From Anaerolineales bacterium (GTDB lineage: Bacteria; Chloroflexota; Anaerolineae; Anaerolineales; Villigracilaceae), in the NCBI GenBank assembly GCA_016932715.1, contig JAFGCG010000191.1:1-64000 (forward strand): 64,000 nt of DNA, in the 5' to 3' direction. Both the position numbers and the translations under genes were made by a program. The notes under the pieces are model-generated. The model searched no databases. It saw only the letters and a program-made list of their open reading frames with translations, and was not told where the DNA came from. The first letter of the stretch is position 1, and each line of letters starts with the position of its first letter. Positions 1 to 9,039 of the stretch are shown piece by piece.

Positions 1-213
1 AAACTTGGCTTGACGGATGCGGAGTTCGAAGACATTATGAATACGCCGCCGAAAACGATTTATGATTACCCATCCTATGCCAAGGATCGTCGGGATGCCA
101 TGGGAAAGATCACCCTGCACAATGTAGCAGGGCAAATAATTTATGTGTTGACGAATCCTGTGGCTGCCGTAAAAAAGGGTTCGAAGATAATTCTGGACGC
201 CCTTTCAAAATGA
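1..213 (+). CDS. C-terminal end of a probable N-acetyl sugar amidotransferase (WbpG/PseA-like)
   Basis: The frame is open from the first base, so the gene begins outside the window and only about 70 C-terminal residues are visible. The tail contains PPKTIYDYPSY, which resembles the end of WbpG/PseA-type amidotransferases; these convert an N-acetyl group of a nucleotide sugar to an acetamidino group with ammonia. The HisH-like and HisF-like genes 5.5 kb downstream are the usual partners of WbpG and supply that ammonia, which supports the call. No catalytic motif lies in the visible part, so the assignment rests on a short tail and on context. Confidence 0.5.
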   Translation, partial: KLGLTDAEFEDIMNTPPKTIYDYPSYAKDRRDAMGKITLHNVAGQIIYVLTNPVAAVKKGSKIILDALSK

Positions 214-365
214 TGTGAATGGCCGGTTGAAGACCCTGCACATATAGCATAGAAAGCTGTATTGGAAATTAAGCCCAATCACTACTCGGTCTTCTGTTTA
301 TTGTCGATGCACATTTATTGGTTTGAGTTGAAACGATTGTTTAATTACAAAAAGGATAAGCAACC

Positions 366-2291
366 ATGTGTGGCATAGCAGGTATTTATAACCTTGAATC
401 TCAGCCTGTATCGAGTCTGACGCAAAATTTGAATGTTATGAATTATTTATTGCGCCATCGCGGTCCGGACGGCAATGCGATTTGGTCAAACCCCTTGGGC
501 ACACTGGGGATGGTTCACCGTCGGTTGAGCATTATCGATTTGTCGCCGGCCGGGGCTCAACCGATGACGGATCATTCCGGCAATTGGATTGTCTTTAATG
601 GGGAGATCTATAACTATATTGAGTTGCGGCAGGAACTGGGTCCGCAAAATTTCACCACGGCCTCAGATACCGAAGTGATTATGGCTGCCTATCGCAGATG
701 GGGAACAGACTGCGTGAATCATTTACGTGGCATGTTTGCCTTTGCAATATGGAGTAAAGCCGATCAAACCTTGTTCTGTGCCCGTGACCGGTTTGGCATT
801 AAGCCATTCTATTACACGATCCAGAACGATATATTCTATTTTGCGTCTGAGCCCAAGGCCCTTTTGCCCTTTGTCGACAGGATTGAAACCGACCTGGATG
901 GCTTCAAGGATTATCTAACATTCCAGTTCTGCATGGCCGGCAAGACGCTGTTCAAGGGAATTCGCGAATTGTTGCCAGCTCATCATCTGCTCATCAAAAA
1001 CGGAAATATTCAGATCCAGCAGTATTGGGAAGTCTTTTTTGAACCTGACTACGATCACACTCCGCAATACTTCGAGGAGAAGCTCCGCGCCCTATTGGTG
1101 GATTCCGTTCAATTCCATTTGCGGAGCGATGTGCCGGTTGGGGCGTATGTCAGCGGAGGGCTGGATTCCAGCGCGGTTGCATCCATCGCTAGTGATCAGC
1201 AGGATGCCGGGGCAATGATGGGATTTACAGGCAAATTTTCACGCTACGGCGACGAGTTTGATGAAAGCAGATTTGCCCGCACTCTTGCCGAACAAAAAGG
1301 ATTCCAATTATGTGAACAGGATATTACCGCGCAGGATTTTATCGAAAACATCCGCAAGGTGATCTACCATATGGATTACCCTGCTGCCGGGCCGGGTTCA
1401 TTTCCTCAATATATGGTCTCACGCTTGGCCGCGCGTCACCGCAAGGTGCTGCTTGGCGGGCAGGGTGGTGATGAAATATTTGGCGGTTACGCCCGATATC
1501 TAATTGCCTACTTCGAACAATGTATTAAAGGCGCCATCGAGGGGACGATGCATAGTGGCAATTTCGTCGTAACGTATGAATCGATCATTCCTAATCTTGT
1601 GGCTTTGCGCAACTATAAGCCACTGCTCCAGGAATTCTGGCGTGAAGGCTTGTTCGAGTCCATGGATCGCCGGTACTTCCGCCTGGTGAATCGCGCACCT
1701 TCATTGGATGCCGAAATCAACTGGTCTGCACTGGAACCATATTCAGCGCGTGAAGTATTCCGTCAAATTTTTAACGGTGAAAATGTTCGTAAGGAATCCT
1801 ATTTCGACTTGATGACACATTTTGATTTCAAGACTCTGCTGCCAGCATTACTGCAAGTTGAGGATCGAATGAGTATGGCTCATGGCTTGGAGGCGCGCGT
1901 GCCCCTGCTGGATCATCCAATTGTCGAGCTTGCCGCGACCATCCCGGCAGATATTAAGTTCAAGAATGGTAAAATGAAACATATCTTGGGGGAGGTTGTT
2001 AAACCATTTCTTCCGGATACGATTCTCAATCGACAGGATAAAATGGGTTTTCCCACCCCGCTGTCCGAATGGCTGGCAGGCGAGGCGCGGGACTTTGTCC
2101 ATGATATTTTCTTAAGCCAGAAGGCATTAAATCGTGATTTGGTTAATAACCGCCAGGTTCTGCGCGGCATGGAGGGTGAGCCTCGTTACGGTCGCAAGAT
2201 CTGGGGCTTGCTGTGTATCGAAATCTGGCAGCAGGAATTTCATGATCGCGAGCCTGAGTATAAGAGACTGCTTGAATTTGTGCCAGCGTAA
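366..2291 (+). CDS. asnB: Asparagine synthase (glutamine-hydrolysing), AsnB-like
   Basis: The 641-residue protein has the full two-domain layout of class B asparagine synthetases. The N-terminal glutaminase domain starts MCGIAG, with Cys2 as nucleophile, and keeps NGEIYNY and SDTE. The synthetase domain has the PP-loop SGGLDSS near residue 265 and the GGQGGDEIFGGY and EARVPLLD motifs. It would make an amide from a carboxylate with ATP and glutamine in the cytoplasm. Lying inside a glycan locus, it may amidate a sugar carboxylate (as WbpS-like proteins are proposed to do) rather than make free asparagine; that is inference. The start has an AAGGAT ribosome site 9 bases upstream. Confidence 0.88.
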   Translation: MCGIAGIYNLESQPVSSLTQNLNVMNYLLRHRGPDGNAIWSNPLGTLGMVHRRLSIIDLSPAGAQPMTDHSGNWIVFNGEIYNYIELRQELGPQNFTTASDTEVIMAAYRRWGTDCVNHLRGMFAFAIWSKADQTLFCARDRFGIKPFYYTIQNDIFYFASEPKALLPFVDRIETDLDGFKDYLTFQFCMAGKTLFKGIRELLPAHHLLIKNGNIQIQQYWEVFFEPDYDHTPQYFEEKLRALLVDSVQFHLRSDVPVGAYVSGGLDSSAVASIASDQQDAGAMMGFTGKFSRYGDEFDESRFARTLAEQKGFQLCEQDITAQDFIENIRKVIYHMDYPAAGPGSFPQYMVSRLAARHRKVLLGGQGGDEIFGGYARYLIAYFEQCIKGAIEGTMHSGNFVVTYESIIPNLVALRNYKPLLQEFWREGLFESMDRRYFRLVNRAPSLDAEINWSALEPYSAREVFRQIFNGENVRKESYFDLMTHFDFKTLLPALLQVEDRMSMAHGLEARVPLLDHPIVELAATIPADIKFKNGKMKHILGEVVKPFLPDTILNRQDKMGFPTPLSEWLAGEARDFVHDIFLSQKALNRDLVNNRQVLRGMEGEPRYGRKIWGLLCIEIWQQEFHDREPEYKRLLEFVPA

Positions 2292-2354
2292 TACATGACA
2301 ACCTGCACCATCATAAATTCATAAAAAAGCTTTGTTATTGAAAGGAGAATTTGC

Positions 2355-3293
2355 ATGAAAGTATTAATTACAGGAGGCTCCGGTTTTATCGGTTCCCACC
2401 TCGCTGATCGTTTGCTGGCGCGCGGGGCTGAAGTGCTGGTCATTGACAACTATGCCACCGGCCGCAGGGATAATTTGACCCCTCATCCAAAACTGCAGCT
2501 GATCGAGGGAACGATCGCGGATGCAGAACTGGTTCAAAAGGCATTTGAAAACTTCAAGCCAGATCAAGTGGTTCATGCTGCTGCTTCCTATAAGGATCCA
2601 AACAATTGGGCGGAAGACTCACGCACAAATGTCACTGGGACTGCAAATATCGTTCAGGTTTCTCAAAGTCTGGCTATCAAGCGTCTGATTTACTTCCAAA
2701 CGGCGCTGTGCTATGGCTTGCACCCGATCGAACAGCCGATCACGCTGACTCATCCGATTCGGCCGGAAGGCAGCAGTTATGCGATCAGTAAAACAGCAGG
2801 TGAACACTACATCAGTTTAAGCGGCTTGGATTTTATTTCCTTCCGTCTGGCAAACGCTTATGGTCCCCGTAATTTGAGCGGCCCTCTGCCTACATTCTAT
2901 TATCGCCTCACGAACGGAAAAAAGTGCTTTGTCATGAACACCCGGCGGGACTTCATCTTTGTTGATGATCTGGTGGACGTCGTGGTCAAGGCATTGGAGG
3001 GAAGAGGTCAAAAGGGTTATTACCATATCTCCTCAGGAAGCGACTATGCCATCAAGGAACTGTACGATGCTGCGATCGAGGCGCTCGGCGTCATTGAATC
3101 AGAAGAAGTTGAAGTGCGTGACCGCAATCCTGATGATGTGTTCTCCATTCTGCTTGATCCGTCCAAGACAAATCAGGATTTTGATTGGAAGGCATCCACA
3201 CCCCTGATGGACGGAGTCGCGCGTGCCATCGAGTATTACAGGAGGTTTGGCATCAACGAAACCTATACACACCTGAAAGTTTCCTCTGGATGA
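2355..3293 (+). CDS. NAD-dependent sugar epimerase/dehydratase (extended SDR)
   Basis: This 312-residue protein is an extended short-chain dehydrogenase. It has the Rossmann motif TGGSGFIGSH at residues 7-16, the YAISK catalytic Tyr-x3-Lys, and the RDFIFVDDLVD segment typical of the C-terminal substrate region. Such enzymes epimerise, dehydrate or reduce nucleotide sugars in the cytoplasm. A good AAAGGAG site precedes ATG 2355. The stop overlaps the ATG of the next SDR gene (ATGA), so the two are probably translationally coupled and work in the same pathway. The exact substrate is not readable. Confidence 0.85.
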   Translation: MKVLITGGSGFIGSHLADRLLARGAEVLVIDNYATGRRDNLTPHPKLQLIEGTIADAELVQKAFENFKPDQVVHAAASYKDPNNWAEDSRTNVTGTANIVQVSQSLAIKRLIYFQTALCYGLHPIEQPITLTHPIRPEGSSYAISKTAGEHYISLSGLDFISFRLANAYGPRNLSGPLPTFYYRLTNGKKCFVMNTRRDFIFVDDLVDVVVKALEGRGQKGYYHISSGSDYAIKELYDAAIEALGVIESEEVEVRDRNPDDVFSILLDPSKTNQDFDWKASTPLMDGVARAIEYYRRFGINETYTHLKVSSG

Positions 3294-4354
3294 TCCTTAT
3301 GAAGGAATTTCGCCAATCAAGAATTTTGGTAACCGGTGGCGCAGGTTTTGTAGGCGGCAATCTGGTGCGACGCTTGCTTGACCTTGAAGTCGAATCGATC
3401 CATATCGTGGATAATCTTCTTTCAGCGGAACGCATGAACATACCAGACGATGGCCGCATTCGTTTTATGGAAGGATCGATCGCGGATGATCAGGTTCTGA
3501 GTCAACTGTCTGATGAATACGATTATGTTTTTCATCTGTCTACCTATCATGGCAACCAAAGTTCCATCCATGATCCAATTGCTGATCATGACAATAATCT
3601 TCTCACAACGCTCAAGTTGTTCGAACGGTTAAAGAACTTCAAGCACCTGAAAAAGGTGGTGTACTCCGGCGCCGGCTGTGCAGTTGCCGAAAAGAGCTTT
3701 GATCAGGCTCATGCTACACCTGAAGATGCTCCCATTTCCCTGAAAATGGATAGCCCCTATTCCATTTCAAAAATCGTCGGGGAATTTTATGCTGTTTATT
3801 ACTTCGACCGTCACGGTCTGCCGACTGTCCGGGCACGTTTTCAAAATGTATATGGTCCCGGTGAAATTCTTGGGGCGGGCCGCTGGAGAGGAACTCCCGC
3901 CACTGTGTGGAGAAACGTAATACCCACCTTTGTATACAAATCCCTCAAAGGTCTGGCTCTGCATGTGGAAGGGGATGGAAATGCTTCCCGCGATTTTATA
4001 TTTGTCCAGGACATTGTACATGGATTGTTGCTCTGTGCCCTGACTGGCAGGGCCGGTGATGTTTATAACCTGGCAAGCGGTGTGGAGACTTCTATACTCG
4101 ATCTGGCGACTCTCATCAATGAATTGACCAGTAATCCAACGCCCATTGAGTTTCTGCCCCGCCGTGATTGGGATCATTCCGGCAGGCGCTTCGGCAGCCC
4201 GGAGAAATCAAAACGGGAGATCGGATTCGAGACGCGAACCAGTTTGCGGGAAGGTTTAGCGGAAACAATTACGTGGACGAAAGAGAATTTGAAGGTCATC
4301 GAGACCTGTATGGAACGCCATGCAATTCACTTTACTATACCTTTATCTCAATAA
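3290..4354 (+). CDS. NAD-dependent sugar epimerase/dehydratase (second extended SDR)
   Basis: A second extended SDR with TGGAGFVGGN near the N-terminus, a YSISK active-site motif and a C-terminal RDFIFVQDIVH segment. I place the start at ATG 3290, which overlaps the TGA of the preceding SDR (ATGA coupling); ATG 3299 is also possible. The frame stays open further upstream to 3185, but that would overlap the previous gene by over 100 bases and add a non-homologous leader. It differs clearly in sequence from its neighbour, so the pair probably catalyses two consecutive steps on a nucleotide sugar of the surface glycan. Confidence 0.83.
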   Translation: MILMKEFRQSRILVTGGAGFVGGNLVRRLLDLEVESIHIVDNLLSAERMNIPDDGRIRFMEGSIADDQVLSQLSDEYDYVFHLSTYHGNQSSIHDPIADHDNNLLTTLKLFERLKNFKHLKKVVYSGAGCAVAEKSFDQAHATPEDAPISLKMDSPYSISKIVGEFYAVYYFDRHGLPTVRARFQNVYGPGEILGAGRWRGTPATVWRNVIPTFVYKSLKGLALHVEGDGNASRDFIFVQDIVHGLLLCALTGRAGDVYNLASGVETSILDLATLINELTSNPTPIEFLPRRDWDHSGRRFGSPEKSKREIGFETRTSLREGLAETITWTKENLKVIETCMERHAIHFTIPLSQ

Positions 4355-4421
4355 GATCTTGTTGGCATCGATCGTGCAAGATAAATTTCCCGTTTAGTTT
4401 TTCAGAAACAAGTAACAGACT

Positions 4422-5684
4422 ATGCAGAAAAAAATACTGATTTTATGCCATTCCCATCCGGATACCGACCCTCGTCCCAACCGGATGATCCATTACTTGA
4501 AGGATAAATATCAAGTGACTGTAGTGGGCAAAAGTGAAGTGCGGATCGAAGGTGTTCAATCGATTGGTCTTTTCCGTTCCTTGGGAGATCAGAAACGATT
4601 GTTCAAAGACGCCCAGGAGCGCATGCGTGCCAATCCGCTTGATAACCTTATTGTTATGGCTGGTAGAACGGCGATGCGCTGGCTAATGTGCCTGTTGTTT
4701 TTTCCAAAAGCGGGAGCGCAGAAACTTGTCCGAAATATCAGATTGATTCTTAGACAGTATGATCGGATCGCATGGTCACAGCTTGGACGTGCAAAGATGG
4801 TTCAGGATAAATTGGCTGGCCAGCACTACGATTTGGTGATATCTCATGATATTTCTTTGATGCCGCTGGTTCACCGTCTTGTCTCTGATACGACAGCAAA
4901 AATTATGTTGGATGCCAGGGAGTTTTATCCCAAGAACTTTGATGATCAGTGGCAATGGCGATTGAATGTAAAACCCGTGAACATATATTTGTGTAAAACC
5001 TATCTGCCTTACTGCGATAAGGTGATCACGGTGAGCAGGGGATTGGCGGATGAATACAAATGGGAATTTGACGCTGATGCCGATGTCGTAATGAGTTTGC
5101 CGGATTACAGGGATCTGTCTCCTTCCTGTATCAATCCCGAACAAATACGAATTATTCATCATGGGTATGCCAGTTATTCCCGTAGAACGGAAGTAATGAT
5201 CGAGATGATGGATTATGTGGATGAGCGTTTCTCACTGGATTTGATGCTCCCAATAGGCGGCGCTTACTATCGTAAGATCGTTTCGATGGTGAACCAGCGA
5301 AAAAACGTACGAGTGCTTCCATCTATTCCGATGCAGGAGATCGTTCCATTTACGAACCAGTATGATATTGGGTTGTTCTTATGCCCGCCAACAAACTTCA
5401 ATCTGATGCATGCATTGCCCAATAAATTCTTCGAGTTTATTCAGGCCCGGCTGGCCGTGGCAATCGGTCCCAGTATTGAGATGAAGGGAATTGTTGAGCA
5501 GTATGGCTGCGGGATCGTCTCTCACGATTTCAATCCACTCTCACTGGCACAAGAGTTAAATAGCTTGACACCCGAAAAGATTATGGAATATAAGCAAAAA
5601 TCAGATCTTGCAGCAAAACATTTAAATGCAGATGCCAACCGTAAAAAAATCCTGAGCATAGTGCAGGATTTGCTCAATGAGTAA
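4422..5684 (+). CDS. Glycosyltransferase, GT4-like (paralogue A)
   Basis: The 420-residue protein begins KKILILCHSHPDTDPRPNRM and ends with a GT-B type C-terminal domain (LPNKFFEFIQARLAVAIGPS, then GCGIVS). It is a clear paralogue of the product of 7186-8349 and a more distant one of 10914-12086: all share the DxRxxR-type N-terminus, ISHDI/IHAND, LDAREFYP/FDAHEYTP and LPNKxFxF segments. It probably transfers a sugar from a nucleotide donor onto a lipid-linked glycan at the cytoplasmic membrane face. Acceptor and donor are unknown. Annotated start ATG 4422 has no strong Shine-Dalgarno site. Confidence 0.75.
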   Translation: MQKKILILCHSHPDTDPRPNRMIHYLKDKYQVTVVGKSEVRIEGVQSIGLFRSLGDQKRLFKDAQERMRANPLDNLIVMAGRTAMRWLMCLLFFPKAGAQKLVRNIRLILRQYDRIAWSQLGRAKMVQDKLAGQHYDLVISHDISLMPLVHRLVSDTTAKIMLDAREFYPKNFDDQWQWRLNVKPVNIYLCKTYLPYCDKVITVSRGLADEYKWEFDADADVVMSLPDYRDLSPSCINPEQIRIIHHGYASYSRRTEVMIEMMDYVDERFSLDLMLPIGGAYYRKIVSMVNQRKNVRVLPSIPMQEIVPFTNQYDIGLFLCPPTNFNLMHALPNKFFEFIQARLAVAIGPSIEMKGIVEQYGCGIVSHDFNPLSLAQELNSLTPEKIMEYKQKSDLAAKHLNADANRKKILSIVQDLLNE

Positions 5685-5753
5685 TGATTCGCTTGCAGAC
5701 GGGCCCTGCTTCTGCAAAAGAATTTTGCCGGGAAGTTGAAAGAAGAGGAGCTT

Positions 5754-6377
5754 ATGACAATTACTGTGGTGGATTATGGTGTTGGCAACCTTGGCTCGAT
5801 CATTAATATGCTCAAGAAGGTGGGAGTCAAAGCGATTGCATCCTCCGATGCTGATACGCTGATGCAGGCGGGGAAATTAATCCTGCCGGGTGTGGGCGCA
5901 TTTGACGCGGGTATGAACAAGCTTAACGAGAGTGGACTGGTTCCCTTGTTGAACCACCTTGTTCTTGAAAAGAACATCCCGGTTTTAGGGTTATGTCTTG
6001 GACTTCAATTGATGACCAAGGGGAGCGAAGAAGGTCAGGCACAAGGACTTGGCTGGCTGGATGCTGAAACCCTACGCTTTAAGTTTGGCGTCGAAACCTC
6101 CCATCTTAAGATCCCACATATGGGTTGGAACACAATTGAGATAAAACGGCAACACCCACTCTTTACTGACCTTGATCCTGAGCCGCGCTTCTATTTCGTC
6201 CATTCCTTCTATGTTCATAGTCATGATCCCGAGGCTGTGCTTGCAGAAACGGACTACGGTGGCCGTTTTCATTCCATATTTGGAAAAGGCAATATCGTAG
6301 GCGCACAGTTCCATCCAGAGAAGAGTCACAAATTCGGAATGCGCTTTCTAAAGAACTTTGCAGAGGTGGTGAAATGA
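5754..6377 (+). CDS. HisH-like glutamine amidotransferase of an acetamidino/sugar amidation system
   Basis: This is a class I glutamine amidotransferase of the HisH family. It starts MTITVVDYGVGNLGS, carries the nucleophile Cys in LGLCLGLQLM, and has the His-Glu pair in AQFHPEKS, so the triad looks complete. The GAAGAGGAG site favours ATG 5754 over an in-frame ATG 18 bases upstream. It overlaps the HisF-like gene by four bases (ATGA), so the two subunits are coupled. No other histidine gene is nearby, and the partner lacks a key HisF aspartate. I therefore read it as the ammonia-producing subunit serving a WbpG-type amidotransferase, not as a histidine enzyme. Confidence 0.82.
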   Translation: MTITVVDYGVGNLGSIINMLKKVGVKAIASSDADTLMQAGKLILPGVGAFDAGMNKLNESGLVPLLNHLVLEKNIPVLGLCLGLQLMTKGSEEGQAQGLGWLDAETLRFKFGVETSHLKIPHMGWNTIEIKRQHPLFTDLDPEPRFYFVHSFYVHSHDPEAVLAETDYGGRFHSIFGKGNIVGAQFHPEKSHKFGMRFLKNFAEVVK

Positions 6378-7135
6378 TCCGACCGCGTGTCATTCCCGTA
6401 TTGTTACTGCAGGGTCAGGGCCTGGTGAAGACCATTAAATTTAAAGATCCCACTTATCTGGGTGACCCGATTAATATCGTTCGCATTTTTAATGATAAAG
6501 AGGTTGACGAACTCGTGTTTCTGGACATTACCGCCACTGTCGAAAACCGCTCTCCGGCATTCGAAACGTTGGCTAAAATCACCAGCGAGTGCTTTATGCC
6601 CCTGGGTTATGGCGGCGGAGTTCATATCATTGATGATATCAAAAAATTGCTGAACATCGGGATTGAAAAGGTTGTTTTGAACACCTCTGCAGTTGAGAAT
6701 CCGGCCCTGGTGCGTGAGGCGGCGGATTATGCCGGTAGCCAGGCTGTCGTTATTTCGATGGATGTGAGAAAGAATTTTTTGGGAAAGTATGAACTTTGTG
6801 TTCGGAGTGGCACAAAAAATACAGGGTTGGATCCGGTAAAGCAGGCAATCGAAATGGAGAAACAAGGTGCAGGCGAGTTGCTGATTAACTCAATCGACCG
6901 TGACGGAACAATGCAAGGCTACGATATTGAGTTGATCCGGAGTGTCTCAGATGCGGTCTCCATCCCGGTGGTGGCTTGTGGGGGCGCGGGCAAGTTGCAG
7001 GATTTGGGAGATGCGATTAGGATGGGCGGCGCCTCCGCCGCGGGCGCTGGCAGTATCTTTGTCTTTCAAGGTCCATTGCGGGGTGTATTGATTAGCTATC
7101 CATCACCGGCTGACCTGAAACGGATTTTGCCCTAA
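6374..7135 (+). CDS. HisF-like subunit (AglZ/HisF2-type acetamidino modification protein)
   Basis: The 253-residue TIM barrel follows HisF closely over most of its length (DELVFLDITA, GYGGGV, NSIDRDGTMQGYD, VVACGGAG). True HisF begins with a catalytic Asp in CLDVKDGRVVKG; here the same stretch reads PVLLLQGQGLVKT, so that Asp is a Leu. The second conserved Asp, in SMDVRKN, is kept. This pattern fits the HisF2/AglZ branch, which channels ammonia to a WbpG-type amidotransferase in glycan synthesis rather than making imidazole glycerol phosphate. The four-base overlap with the HisH-like gene and the WbpG-like tail at 1-213 agree. Confidence 0.82.
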   Translation: MIRPRVIPVLLLQGQGLVKTIKFKDPTYLGDPINIVRIFNDKEVDELVFLDITATVENRSPAFETLAKITSECFMPLGYGGGVHIIDDIKKLLNIGIEKVVLNTSAVENPALVREAADYAGSQAVVISMDVRKNFLGKYELCVRSGTKNTGLDPVKQAIEMEKQGAGELLINSIDRDGTMQGYDIELIRSVSDAVSIPVVACGGAGKLQDLGDAIRMGGASAAGAGSIFVFQGPLRGVLISYPSPADLKRILP

Positions 7136-7185
7136 AGATTGGAACTCTTTTTTGTAGTTGTGAATTGCTTTGAGGTTAGAGAGTA

Positions 7186-8349
7186 ATGAAGAGAATACTC
7201 ATCGTCTGCAACATGGATCCCAATTCCAATCCTCGGCCCAGCCGCATGATCAATTGGCTGAAAGACGATTATGAGCTGGAGGTCGTTGGTACGCGCAGGC
7301 TTAACATGAAAGGTGTTCCATCATACGTTCTGGGACCTGTTCCTAGCTGGTCTGATGGTCAAGGTTTCTTTTCCAGAGCAAAAAGGGTTGTTCTTCGCAA
7401 TTACAACCTGCTAGCCGAGAAGTTTGAGGAGGTCAATGCCTCAAGATTGGGCGACACGCAAGCGGTTGCCAAAGAACTTGCCCAAAAGGATTATGACCTT
7501 ATTATTTCTCATGATCTGGTTCTTCTGCCTCTGGTCTTCAAGATAAAAGGAGCAAAGACCCGGGTGATGTTGGATGCCCGCGAATATTATCCACAGCACT
7601 TCAATGATCGCTGGCTGTGGCGCAGGTTGAAAAGACCTGTCAATGAATATCTATGCCAGGCGTATCTTCCCCGTTGTGATAAGCTCATCACGGTCAGTGA
7701 TGGCCTAGCTAGTCAGTATCAGCGGGTGTACGGGGTCACGTTCGAGGTCATTATGAGTCTGCCTGTTCGATGGGATATACAACCAGTACCACCGCAAGCG
7801 GATCAAATCAGGCTGATTCACCACGGGGCTGCCGGAAGATCGCGGAAAATCGAGACAATGCTGCAAATGATGGATTATGTAGACGAACGTTTTACTCTTG
7901 ACTTGATGATGGTGTCGCGAGATGATAAATACTGGAAGAAGATCGTATCCCTGGCAAATAAAAGGAAAAATGTTCGTATCGTTCCGCCGGTGCCAATGCA
8001 GGAAATCGTTCCGCTAACCAATCAATATGATATCGGACTCTTTTTGGTGCCTCCCACCAATTTCAATCTTCAATATACATTGCCCAACAAGCTTTTTGAG
8101 TTTATCCAGGCTCGCCTGGCGGTGGCGATCGGCCCCAGTGTTGAGATGAGCAGGATCGTGAGAAAGTACGATTGTGGTGTTATCTCGAAAGATTTTGAGC
8201 CTCGCTCTTTGGCAAATGAGCTAAATCGACTCACGCCTGAGAAGATTATAAAGCTCAAGCAGAATTCTCATCAGGCCGCCAAAGAACTGAATGCCGAAGT
8301 AAATGCCAAAAGGATTCGCGAGATCGTGCTCGGTTTGACAGAGGTTTAG
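7186..8349 (+). CDS. Glycosyltransferase, GT4-like (paralogue B)
   Basis: A 387-residue paralogue of the product of 4422-5684, with the same N-terminal pattern (RILIVCNMDPNSNPRPSRM), ISHDLVLLPLV, LDAREYYP, ITVSDGLA and a C-terminal LPNKLFEFIQARLAVAIGPS block. It ends with ELNRLTPEKIIKLKQNS, also shared. It has no predicted membrane span and probably acts at the cytoplasmic face of the membrane on lipid-linked sugars. Two close copies flanking the HisH/HisF pair suggest a local duplication and two similar linkages in the repeat unit. Confidence 0.75.
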   Translation: MKRILIVCNMDPNSNPRPSRMINWLKDDYELEVVGTRRLNMKGVPSYVLGPVPSWSDGQGFFSRAKRVVLRNYNLLAEKFEEVNASRLGDTQAVAKELAQKDYDLIISHDLVLLPLVFKIKGAKTRVMLDAREYYPQHFNDRWLWRRLKRPVNEYLCQAYLPRCDKLITVSDGLASQYQRVYGVTFEVIMSLPVRWDIQPVPPQADQIRLIHHGAAGRSRKIETMLQMMDYVDERFTLDLMMVSRDDKYWKKIVSLANKRKNVRIVPPVPMQEIVPLTNQYDIGLFLVPPTNFNLQYTLPNKLFEFIQARLAVAIGPSVEMSRIVRKYDCGVISKDFEPRSLANELNRLTPEKIIKLKQNSHQAAKELNAEVNAKRIREIVLGLTEV

Positions 8350-8367
8350 GCTTGAGGTTCCGGCATG

Positions 8368-8400
8368 GTGTCGGAACAGGCAGGCACTTCTTTCCGACAC
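8368..8400. repeat. Inverted repeat after a glycosyltransferase gene
   Basis: GTGTCGGAA at 8368-8376 is matched by TTCCGACAC at 8392-8400, giving a perfect 9-bp stem with a 15-base loop 19 bases after the stop of the preceding gene. There is no T-run after it, so it may be a weak terminator or an RNA-stabilising hairpin. Confidence 0.5.
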
Positions 8401-8423
8401 GCTTTCATGAAAGAGGTAGCGAC

Positions 8424-8930
8424 TGTGACGCATAGAAAGAAGGTTTGTATCCTTGTTTTTTTCCGACATTGCTCATGATGGGCGGGTACCTAGACAGGTT
8501 GAATATGCGTGCAAACACTACGAGGTTGAGGTAATTGCTTATGGCCCGTGGACTCCGCTGGAAAATGTAATTATTTTCAACTTGCCAGGCCGGTTCCGGC
8601 GTCGTTCAGACAGAATCTCTTGCGGCTGTTTTCTTTAGCCGCCGGCAGAATCAATCCCGCAATCTTTACGTGTGTCTTTTGGCAGCAAGCGGAACACAAG
8701 CATGCAGTAGAGATTCTCAAGCATCGCCAGTATGATTTAATCCATGCCAACGATTGGATGGCTTTGCTGGTTGCGGCTCGTGCAGTCTCGGGAAAAGAAA
8801 TACGCATTCTGTTTGATGCTCATGAAGATTCCCCGGATGCAGGTGGCGAAACCTGGCTAATTGCCGGGCACCGAACCTCCGGACAAGCTTATAATGTGTG
8901 CTCGGGATGCGCGGCCGCCAGGGCGTAGAG
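8424..8930 (+). pseudogene. Decayed glycosyltransferase, relative of the gene at 10914-12086
   Basis: The opening (GTG 8424, after an AGAGGT site) matches the intact gene at 10914 codon by codon, but the T-run at 8456-8462 has one extra T, which shifts the frame into a stop. With that base removed it continues FSDIAHDGRVPRQVEYA. A one-base loss near 8565-8580 restores a second frame giving ARPVPASFRQNLLRLFSLA, VFWQQAEHKHAVEIL, then YDLIHANDWMAL and LFDAHED. Homology then stops abruptly at about 8830, and the C-terminal half is missing. The gene is therefore broken by two frameshifts and a truncation. The stretch from about 8830 to 9039 holds no recognisable gene. Confidence 0.8.
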
Positions 8931-9039
8931 TCCGCATGTTTTGCGGGAGCCGGCCAGGGTCCCACGGGAACCGTGTTCGATTCCCATGCCCAAGTCACTT
9001 GTCATGTGATGAAATCATTTCCAGGACATTGGAGAAGGC

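Noticed and set aside
5754-7135. hisH and hisF as histidine biosynthesis genes
   Set aside because: The HisF-like protein lacks the first catalytic Asp and no other his gene is present; context is glycan synthesis.
8975-9000. GTTCGATTCCC word resembling a tRNA T-loop
   Set aside because: The flanking bases do not pair as a T-stem and no anticodon or acceptor stem could be built.
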